From NCBI GenBank assembly GCA_964598565.1, contig CAZRCG010000015.1, positions 1-10,854 of the forward strand: a stretch of DNA of 10,854 nt, in the 5' to 3' direction. Under the pieces are notes generated by a model that saw only the letters and a list, made by a program, of their open reading frames with translations, did not search any database and was not told the DNA's origin. The stretch is from CAZRCG01 sp964598565. GTDB taxonomy: Bacteria > Bdellovibrionota > UBA2394. Positions 5,582-10,854 of the stretch are shown piece after piece (within the stretch, counting starts at the first letter, position 1; each line of letters starts with the position of its first letter). A program made the position numbers and the translations under genes.

Positions 5582-7543
5582 TCATCGTGCCCAGTTCTTT
5601 TTCAATTGGTCCAACACCGATGCCGAACAAGGATAGAAATAACCCTCCGCCTCGCAGACGGGCAGGCTCTTATCTTTAAACCAATTCGCGACAGTTTTGA
5701 TTTTATCTCCAGCTTCAAGAGGAATGAAGGGTCTTATCTCCTCCATAGTTAAACCCCGAGCCTCATTCACCATGCGTTCCTGAAGGTGTCGATAAATATT
5801 CACTGGGTGCCTGCGGCCAGAGAAATCCTCACGAAGGTCGTTTAAGGCAACGCCAAACGCCGTCAAGGGAAGCTGGCAGACAACGACAGTTTTAGTGTCA
5901 TGCCAGTAATACCTGGAGCGTAGCGACTGAGTGACTGACTCTATCATTATCTTTCGGCTCAAGGGTCCATACTTACTTTTAGTCTTCCCAAGATTTCTAT
6001 TTTCCCAAAAGGAAAGGTCAGTGCGCAGCTCAGTCATATTAAATTTTTGCCCATTGAACCAGGCTATATCTGTCCACAAAGCAAACTCCTGAAATATTTC
6101 GTCAGTGTACTTGGGTAAGGCTCCATACTTTTTCAGAGCACTTTGTTCGGCTTCCGCGGTGTTTGGAAAGTTACTTCCAAAAACAATAATATCCTTATTT
6201 TCGATAACATTCCTACCCCTGGTGTAGCCATGATACAGGGTTTCATCGGTTTTGAATCCATATAGGCCAGCACGCTTTCTAAATGATTTGTCTTCAATAA
6301 GAAACCGAGGACCGATAAGCCAAGTATCGTCACGCGAAAGCCCATATTCTTCTTTTAGATTTACGAAGCTTCGCAAGAGCTGTTCAAGCTCAGCACGTAT
6401 GAGTTTGCCTGAGCTGACTGTTTTGTGTTTGGAAATATTTTCTGCAATTTGGAATACTTTGCCTTTTGGCTTTGGGAAGCCATCTCTTTTCACGTCGTAT
6501 GTGCAAGGCACATGTTCCAACTGAAAACGCGCCTGCAGCTCTGAAGTCATCGCTGTTGCGTCAGCCACGATAATCTTCTCAATAGGATTATTTGTTCTAC
6601 TGTTTGTAAAAGGCTTTGGAAAAAGAAAAACTTTAAAGCCCCCCTTTTCCTGAGGAAGTATCTTTAAGTGACAATTGTAGGCAATCACTTTCTCTATCAG
6701 GCGCTCCGCCTTGGTTTTTATCTTTTGAGAATCAGGCGCTCCGCCAGCAATCATGGTCCTTTTTACTTCAACAAGAATGCTTTCGAGAATTGCTCGCTGA
6801 GTTTCATCACTTTTGATTTTAATATTCGCTGGAAGTTCAGCTTCCAAAGTTCGCAAAACGTCATCGTCGATAGACTGCGACAGGACAAAATTGCTGTGAC
6901 CATCTTCATCTAAAACCAGTATCCGCTTGCCGCGTTCATTGTTCGTCCAGATTTTTGATAGAAAGAATCCTTCGTGTTGCATTTGAGCGTGGCTGGAAAT
7001 TATCATGTCGTACGAAGTCGTTCTGGCTATTGAGCCTCTGCGAAAATACGGACACCTATTTCTCATTTTGCAGGCTTCGCAAATTTTCCATGCAGATTGG
7101 CTAGCGTCAATATTGCGTTTCCTTTCGGCCAACTTAACGCACTTTTTGATATCGCTGTTGTTCTCACGTTCTTCTGGAATTTCTTTGTCGCCGAACAGTC
7201 GGACCACTGAAGGCTCGTTTCCCCCTTCAGGAAGACTTTTAATTTCTCGAAGAACTTCGTCTTCTATTTCACGGGCTTTAGTATTTGATTGGGTTAGAAA
7301 CACAATTTGTGGAGAAGTTTTGTCACCCGAAAGTTCTTTTACGAAAAATTCTACGAGCATCCTCGTTTTCCCTACACCAATGGGAGAGTTGACCAAGATC
7401 ACCGGATAGTTCGGCATGTCTTTTAGGCGCTCGGGATCGTTCAAGCAAAGACTTGGATCACGGGGGCCGTAATAAAGCCGTTCAAATTGAATGCGCTGAT
7501 TGTTTAAAAATGCGCTTGAAGTTGTTTGCTGCGGTCTCTGCAC
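5582..7543 (-). CDS. DinG/XPD-like superfamily 2 helicase with four-cysteine cluster, 653 aa
   Basis: A nucleic-acid-dependent ATPase, probably a DNA helicase. Motifs in order: Walker A NSPIGVGKT (52-60); a strand-loop VFLTQSNTKA (81-90) like motif Ia; cysteines 135, 155, 158 and 164 (spacing x19, x2, x5), placed between motifs I and II as in the Fe-S domain of XPD/DinG; ISSHAQM (182-188); DEDGHSN (212-218) in place of DEAH; VADATAMTSEL (326-335) like motif III; TRGRNVIENKDIIVFG (441-456) as in DinG-type helicase C domains; and QSLRSRY (539-545) with arginines as in motif VI. The tail to 653 is unassigned. The only start before Walker A is GTG at 7543, because a TAG lies at 7547-7549; no ribosome binding site is visible, so coupling to upstream genes is likely. 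It is last of three minus-strand genes, 79 bp after the 380-aa gene. As the only large enzyme besides the recombinases, it is the leading replication candidate; a repair or defence role is the alternative. Confidence 0.83.
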   Translation of the reverse strand: MQRPQQTTSSAFLNNQRIQFERLYYGPRDPSLCLNDPERLKDMPNYPVILVNSPIGVGKTRMLVEFFVKELSGDKTSPQIVFLTQSNTKAREIEDEVLREIKSLPEGGNEPSVVRLFGDKEIPEERENNSDIKKCVKLAERKRNIDASQSAWKICEACKMRNRCPYFRRGSIARTTSYDMIISSHAQMQHEGFFLSKIWTNNERGKRILVLDEDGHSNFVLSQSIDDDVLRTLEAELPANIKIKSDETQRAILESILVEVKRTMIAGGAPDSQKIKTKAERLIEKVIAYNCHLKILPQEKGGFKVFLFPKPFTNSRTNNPIEKIIVADATAMTSELQARFQLEHVPCTYDVKRDGFPKPKGKVFQIAENISKHKTVSSGKLIRAELEQLLRSFVNLKEEYGLSRDDTWLIGPRFLIEDKSFRKRAGLYGFKTDETLYHGYTRGRNVIENKDIIVFGSNFPNTAEAEQSALKKYGALPKYTDEIFQEFALWTDIAWFNGQKFNMTELRTDLSFWENRNLGKTKSKYGPLSRKIMIESVTQSLRSRYYWHDTKTVVVCQLPLTAFGVALNDLREDFSGRRHPVNIYRHLQERMVNEARGLTMEEIRPFIPLEAGDKIKTVANWFKDKSLPVCEAEGYFYPCSASVLDQLKKNWAR

Positions 7544-7622
7544 TAACTATTATTTTGTCATTGTTTTTAGCTCATTGCGACGCGGTATAAGTGGGTTTTT
7601 GAGAAGTTTACTGCCTTATCAG

Positions 7623-8765
7623 CTATTTGAAGATTCTAAAGACACCGCGACCTTCTTGCGCCTCAAATTCCTTTCTTTTTGCTTCTACTTCAGTCGCAGG
7701 TGGCTGTGCGTCTTGGGTCTCAATCCACATTTGTAGCTGTTCATCAACCACCTGTTTAGGATCATAATGAGTTGATTCATAGTTTTTTAAATGTTCCTTT
7801 GTCATGTGTGATCTCATTCCGGTCCTAACAAGGTCGACCGTCGAGGTAAGGAACTGTGGGTGATAGGCGAGGTAGGCAGCCCCCCACATTGTAAGGGCGA
7901 CTAAATAACCCTTTCTGATTCCTCGATACACTGTGTGAGTATTTCGCCAACCGGTCAATCGAGGTGCCGCGCTGTCGGTGGCGGCAGTAAGCCCTGAGGT
8001 TTTGGCAGTATCTAAAATGTCAGCATCAATTTTGGCAAATTCGATGGGATTTATATCAGGTAAATGCACAAGCGGAATCCCGATAAAAAAGAGGACTGAA
8101 GTAATCAAAACTGATTTAGCAATACGCGTCGCGTCTGCGCCCTTATTGAGTGCGTTCCCAATTTGTTCAGAAAGAGTTATTGGCCGAATCAAACCTGAAC
8201 TTGTTAACTGCCCCATTAGGCGATGCAGCTCGTTTTGGCGTAAGAGATTTGCTTCTATTCGCCCCCGAACATCTGGCGTGACTCCACTCAAAGCCCAACG
8301 AACTAACCTATTCGATTCACCCTGCGAGTTCGGCGGATCAAAGTAATCGGCAAGGGCAATTGTCAGGCGTTCGGCCTCTAAAGCCGTCAACTCTCCCTTA
8401 GATACGCCAGAGGTTTTTATTATATCGGAAAGAAAATCTGCGAACGTCCCTTCGATATGAAGTCTAGTTTGAAAAAACTTTTCTAAAACGGACGCAATCA
8501 ACGCGATTTTTTGTTCTGGCGTACTGGCCAATGCTGGGTTGGTTAGAGAATCTGCTTTGAGTAAGTTCTGATAATACTCGTGACTAGACCTGAATAGGGA
8601 TGGGTCTGGCGGCTTTCTAGATAGGATCTTGTCATGAACAAACAAAAGAAATTGGGCGCATTTCCAAATCCCTTTTGAAGCTTGAGCAGCGTCAGTAGTT
8701 AACGGAGCATTGAAGAAAATGAGAAGGGCAGAGAAGAAAAAAGGGAGTCCTGATATTTTTTTCAT
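7623..8765 (-). CDS. Exported or membrane protein of unknown function, 380 aa
   Basis: I do not recognise the family. The first 27 residues (MKKISG, then PFFFSALLIFFNA and TTDAAQA) look like a Sec signal peptide cleaved near AQA. Residues 28-215 are mostly helical and soluble. Two hydrophobic segments follow, about 217-235 (SVLITSVLFFIGIPLVHL) and 286-301 (GYLVALTMWGAAYLAY). The tail 302-380 is charged, with EVEAKRKEFEAQEGRG suggesting a helix. ATG at 8765 has a run of Gs (AAGGGGGG) nine bases upstream as ribosome binding site. It begins 38 bp after the stop of the 259-aa gene and is followed after 79 bp by the helicase gene, so an operon of the three is likely. Both upstream genes encode exported proteins with two membrane segments, which suggests they act together in the envelope. 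Confidence 0.8.
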   Translation of the reverse strand: MKKISGLPFFFSALLIFFNAPLTTDAAQASKGIWKCAQFLLFVHDKILSRKPPDPSLFRSSHEYYQNLLKADSLTNPALASTPEQKIALIASVLEKFFQTRLHIEGTFADFLSDIIKTSGVSKGELTALEAERLTIALADYFDPPNSQGESNRLVRWALSGVTPDVRGRIEANLLRQNELHRLMGQLTSSGLIRPITLSEQIGNALNKGADATRIAKSVLITSVLFFIGIPLVHLPDINPIEFAKIDADILDTAKTSGLTAATDSAAPRLTGWRNTHTVYRGIRKGYLVALTMWGAAYLAYHPQFLTSTVDLVRTGMRSHMTKEHLKNYESTHYDPKQVVDEQLQMWIETQDAQPPATEVEAKRKEFEAQEGRGVFRIFK

Positions 8766-8803
8766 TTACCAAGACCCCCCTTACATAATTTTACAAAAAC
8801 AGG

Positions 8804-9583
8804 TTATTCCAAGTCTTCAACGATACCGGCCCCTATGTAAGACACGCCCCCAAGCACAAATCCAACAATAGCAAGCCAAACTACTGGCGACATCTGCCAT
8901 TTACCAGAAGCATTTCTTCCAATCGGATCGTCGATGAAAACAATCGAAATTAATGTAAGAATTGCTCCAATCGTACAGGCACCACCAGCTACGACCTTGA
9001 GCATCTCAGCAGTATTTTTCATGGGCTTAGCTTCAGCACGAGGAACAATAAAGTCCGAAACTTTCTGAAGTGCAGCAAACGCATGATCGGTTAAAGACAA
9101 AGAAGCCAACTGATCCTTTTTATTTTTGATTTCTTCAGACATCGAACGGAACGCCCGTGCAAAACGAAGTTTTGTGGCTTCGGCATTATCTGGATTCAAA
9201 TCAAGAACGAACTTTCGAGCAGAAATGATATTTTTTTGATCTTTGTCCAAAACAGAGAGTTTAAAGGAAATTGACTTAGCGGTCGGTGCCTCAAGTTTAA
9301 AATGCACAGTCATTCGAGCGTCAAGCTCATCGACATGAGGAGAAACCGCATAAAATTCTCGATTTTTCATAACTGCAGCGATGAGTTCGGCGGAATTAAC
9401 CGTCTGTTTGTTTCCGTTCAAAAACGACCAATCCTCTTTTTCAGCGTCTCTGAAGCTTTCTTCCAGCCTCGCTTTAAGTCGGTCTGGATTTACTTCTCTC
9501 GCTGAATCCGCGGCAAGTAAGGGAAGACCTGCGAGTTGTAAACTCAGGACTCCTGCTGTGACTGATTTAAGAATCTGCTTCAT
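8804..9583 (-). CDS. Exported protein with two C-terminal membrane segments, 259 aa
   Basis: Family not recognised. The N-terminus (MKQILKSVTAGVLSLQLAG) continues to LLAADSA: a clear Sec signal peptide with cleavage near residue 24 or 25. The soluble part (26-185) is charged, with strand-rich 88-130 (ARMTVHFKLEAP, SISFKLSVLD, ARKFVLDLN) and a helical 134-175. Two hydrophobic segments lie at about 195-217 and 232-254, joined by a short polar loop (DDPIGRNASGKWQ), so the C-terminus is a membrane hairpin. ATG at 9583 is preceded by AGGAGA nine bases upstream, a good site. It is the first gene of the minus-strand cluster leading into the 380-aa protein and the helicase; its promoter must lie in 9584-9700, where the palindrome GTCAAA-C-TTTGAC is found. 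The style matches exported proteins of Bdellovibrio-type bacteria. Confidence 0.83.
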   Translation of the reverse strand: MKQILKSVTAGVLSLQLAGLPLLAADSAREVNPDRLKARLEESFRDAEKEDWSFLNGNKQTVNSAELIAAVMKNREFYAVSPHVDELDARMTVHFKLEAPTAKSISFKLSVLDKDQKNIISARKFVLDLNPDNAEATKLRFARAFRSMSEEIKNKKDQLASLSLTDHAFAALQKVSDFIVPRAEAKPMKNTAEMLKVVAGGACTIGAILTLISIVFIDDPIGRNASGKWQMSPVVWLAIVGFVLGGVSYIGAGIVEDLE

Positions 9584-9618
9584 GTTTGTTTTTCTCCTGT
9601 ATGTCCCATTTTTAAATT

Positions 9619-9631
9619 GTCAAACTTTGAC
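9619..9631. promoter_or_regulatory. Palindrome upstream of the three-gene minus cluster
   Basis: GTCAAA-C-TTTGAC is a perfect 6-bp inverted repeat with a one-base centre, 36 bp upstream of the ATG at 9583. Read on the minus strand it contains TTTGACA, which resembles a -35 box, but no good -10 lies at the right distance, so I call it an operator candidate rather than a defined promoter. The rest of the 279-bp gap (9584-9862) holds only a CTAAG-CT-CTTAG inverted repeat (9755-9766) and a doubtful small frame on the plus strand at 9789-9911. Confidence 0.4.
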
Positions 9632-9862
9632 CCCTAAGGCCCCTGATGGAGCCCGGTCGAATTATTGACGTTCTCATAGCAGAGTTTTGGTTTGCGGGAA
9701 AGAGGGGTGAGCTGGCAAGTTCAGTGAAGTCGCCAAATGCAATTTAATCGTGTTCTAAGCTCTTAGGCGAAAAATGTACACTGGAGGAATGGCAGAGCAA
9801 TCTGATCATATGCACGAAGATCTAGGGGTGCTGTTTGGGAGGCTATTGGGTCTAACTAAATG

Positions 9863-10192
9863 CTACGCGGCTTTTCTCAGCTTTTTCTTCTTACTACCTT
9901 TGGAAAAGTGAAGCTCCAGACCGATTGAATCCAGAATGGCTAGTAGAGTGTCGAGCGTTGGATTGCCCCGATCAGAAAAAGCATGGTAGAGAGACCGGCG
10001 GCTAATGCCCGAGCTTTTGGAGAGTTTAGTAAAGCCTTGAGCTTCCATCACATTCTTAAACGCTTGAAGAAGTAATTCCTTACGCTTGGGCCCTTCATCT
10101 TTCATATGCTCATTGAGATAGGCTGCAGCTGTTTCAGCATCATTCAAATGTTTCAGGAGCATGTCTTTGTAATTTGCAGAGTATCTTGGCAT
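9863..10192 (-). CDS. Antitoxin of a RelE/ParE-type toxin-antitoxin pair, 109 aa
   Basis: The partner of the toxin encoded just upstream. It matches the plan of the 'addiction module antidote protein' family: an N-terminal segment with LNDAETAAAYLNEHMKD (16-32), a helical stretch, and an XRE-like helix-turn-helix, FTKLSKSSGISRRSLYHAF (54-72), followed by NPTLDTLLAILDSIGLEL (78-94), the family's usual ending. A lysine-rich tail (SKGSKKKKLRKAA) is unusual. Its ATG (10192) directly follows the toxin's TAA with no spacer, and GAGGAGA at the end of the toxin gene is the ribosome binding site, so the two are coupled. It should bind the toxin and repress the shared promoter upstream of the toxin, where the repeat TATTG-TG-CAATA sits. 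Confidence 0.92.
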   Translation of the reverse strand: MPRYSANYKDMLLKHLNDAETAAAYLNEHMKDEGPKRKELLLQAFKNVMEAQGFTKLSKSSGISRRSLYHAFSDRGNPTLDTLLAILDSIGLELHFSKGSKKKKLRKAA

Positions 10193-10525
10193 TTATTTTC
10201 TCCTCGTTTTGTATTCCCTATAAAACTCTTTTGCCTTTTCTATATCGACAGTCTGCGTGCTTTTATCGCCACCGAGCAAAAGCAAGAGAACTCGATCTTT
10301 TTCAATGGCCAAATAGATTCGGTAGCCGGGTCCGTAATTCTCTTTGAGCTCGTAGATCTCACCAAGGTATCTGTACTTTCCAAAGTTTCCCTCCGAGGCT
10401 TGGTCTAATCTTCTTAAGATTCGCGCTTTAGCGACCCGGTCTTTTATTCGAGCCAGCCAAGCATCAAATGGCTTACGGCCATTTGACTCATACACTTCCA
10501 ATTCACGCACCTTTACTACGATCAA
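10193..10525 (-). CDS. RelE/ParE-superfamily toxin (Gp49-like addiction module killer), 110 aa
   Basis: A toxin of the Gp49/HigB-like branch of the RelE/ParE fold; relatives are mostly ribosome-dependent mRNA nucleases, though activity is not proven here. The hallmarks are PFDAWLARIKDRVAKARILRRL (19-40), GNFG (46-49), ELKENYGPGYRIYLA (59-73) and VLLLLLGGDKSTQ (79-91), followed by DIEKAKEF. The length is normal. The start is TTG at 10525, supported by AGGAG eight bases upstream. The toxin comes first and the antitoxin second, the usual order for this branch and the reverse of most RelBE pairs. On a small circular element its evident purpose is post-segregational stabilisation. The promoter is upstream (TTGACG, 17 bases, CACAAT) and overlaps an inverted repeat. 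Confidence 0.92.
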   Translation of the reverse strand: MIVVKVRELEVYESNGRKPFDAWLARIKDRVAKARILRRLDQASEGNFGKYRYLGEIYELKENYGPGYRIYLAIEKDRVLLLLLGGDKSTQTVDIEKAKEFYREYKTRRK

Positions 10526-10538
10526 GTTCTCAACTCCT

Positions 10539-10567
10539 ATTGTGCAATATACTGCTCAAATCGTCAA
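10539..10567 (-). promoter_or_regulatory. Promoter and operator of the toxin-antitoxin operon
   Basis: On the minus strand TTGACG (10567-10562) is followed after 17 bases by CACAAT (10544-10539). The -10 box overlaps the inverted repeat TATTG-TG-CAATA (10538-10549), where the antitoxin would block transcription. The ribosome binding site AGGAG follows at 10534-10538. Confidence 0.6.
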
Positions 10568-10708
10568 GGCCCGTACAAACCATGTCGCAGCGGGGTACTA
10601 CGGATTTCAAACACTTAGCCCGGAGGCTGTCACATCCGGGGCACAGCGTTAAACTTAAAGCATACCCATCAAACTTTGCGAGAAATTCTTAACGCCCAAT
10701 GAGGCTAC

Positions 10709-10836
10709 AGGTAGTGAAATCCTACCTCCCCAGTACCTTTTCGCTACCCAGGTTTTTGGCTAAGTAGATGAAAGGGTTGGAGAAAGTGGTCACTTTCACA
10801 GAGATGCTGAGGTTTTCCAGGTAGCGAAGTAGCGAT
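10709..10836. repeat. GGTAGYGAA repeats (four copies, one inverted)
   Basis: Copies: CAGGTAGTGAAAT at 10708-10720; inverted TTCGCTACC at 10740-10748; CAGGTAGCGAAGT at 10818-10830; and a shorter GTAGCGAT at 10829-10836 that follows the third by nine bases. The first and third match at 11 of 13 bases and are 110 bp apart. On the circle the last two are at 19-37. They lie directly before the 126-aa gene and near the integrase's downstream end. Possible roles: regulator binding sites, integrase arm sites or origin iterons. Confidence 0.5.
10782..10797. promoter_or_regulatory. Inverted repeat GAAAGTG-GT-CACTTTC upstream of the 126-aa gene
   Basis: This is a perfect 7-bp inverted repeat with a 2-base centre, 40 bp upstream of the ATG at 38 (10837). 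Size and spacing fit the binding site of a dimeric helix-turn-helix or RHH protein. Which regulator uses it is unknown. Confidence 0.5.
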
Positions 10837-10854
10837 ATGAATATTAGGGCTAGA
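10800..10854. repeat. Terminal direct repeat, right copy (circular overlap)
   Basis: This is the second copy of bases 1-55. It is redundant on the circle, so the ATG at 10837-10839 is the same start codon as that at 38-40 and not a second, truncated gene. Confidence 0.93.

Larger units (their letters stand above)
10526..10799. other. Non-coding region across the circle junction, with repeats (origin candidate)
   Basis: With bases 1-37 this makes about 311 bp without a supported gene between the toxin promoter and the 126-aa gene. It contains CCCGGA (10619-10624) / TCCGGG (10635-10640), AGGTAG (10709-10714) / CTACCT (10722-10727), the GGTAGYGAA repeats described separately and a 7-bp inverted repeat at 10782-10797. 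A 36-codon frame at 10582-10692 (plus) lacks a ribosome binding site and is not called. The repeat density makes this the second origin or control-region candidate. Confidence 0.45.

Noticed and set aside
5426..5752. Plus-strand 108-codon frame
   Set aside because: Half of it is antisense to the helicase gene, no ribosome binding site is seen, and the product looks like a reverse-strand shadow.
10582..10692. Plus-strand 36-codon frame starting MSQRGTTDF
   Set aside because: No ribosome binding site or promoter; it spans the CCCGGA/TCCGGG inverted repeat and matches nothing known to me.
1..10854. CRISPR array, tRNA or rRNA genes, insertion sequences
   Set aside because: No regularly spaced repeats, no cloverleaf, no rRNA-like sequence and no transposase were seen on either strand.

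Overview
The first 55 bases (1-55) are repeated exactly as the last 55 (10800-10854). This is what a circular molecule looks like when an assembler opens it with an overlap, so the window is probably one complete circle of 10,799 bp: a small plasmid, or the excised circular form of an integrative element. The host is probably a Bdellovibrio-like bacterium (Bdellovibrionota). That is an inference from the look of three proteins: a short XRE regulator with the 'LGVSLHYLLFG' ending, an integrase starting MYWQKRN..., and Sec-exported proteins of a familiar style. No rRNA, tRNA or CRISPR array was seen.

Layout. Positions 38-418 (+) hold an unrecognised 126-aa gene that meets, end to end with no gap, a tyrosine recombinase on the minus strand (419-1690). 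Next is a control and non-coding segment: a 60-aa ribbon-helix-helix (RHH) protein (1842-2024), an array of ATATCAA/TTGATAT inverted repeats, and about 300 bp with stem-loops. It is followed by a 114-aa protein that looks like the winged-helix tail of phage/plasmid primases (2400-2744) and a second RHH protein (2913-3101). Across a divergent control region with CGTATG repeats lies a serine recombinase (3190-3795, +). An XRE regulator (3953-4288) overlaps a lipoprotein gene (4285-5190) by ATGA, and a rho-independent terminator follows. The second half is on the minus strand. One cluster reads from 9583 down to 5582: an exported protein with two C-terminal membrane segments, a second exported or membrane protein, and a 653-aa helicase of the DinG/XPD type with four cysteines. 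A RelE/ParE-type toxin-antitoxin pair (10525 to 9863) is transcribed separately. A non-coding stretch with GGTAGYGAA repeats closes the circle.

How it may work together. The toxin-antitoxin pair would stabilise the element. The two recombinases would resolve multimers, integrate or excise it, or invert DNA. The helicase and the primase-tail-like protein are the best candidates for replication functions, since no standard Rep initiator or relaxase is recognisable. The two repeat-rich non-coding regions (2046-2399 and 10526-37 across the junction) are the best origin candidates. Four small DNA-binding proteins (two RHH, XRE, antitoxin) each lie beside a plausible control region. The lipoprotein and the two exported membrane proteins are the cell-envelope cargo, of unknown function.
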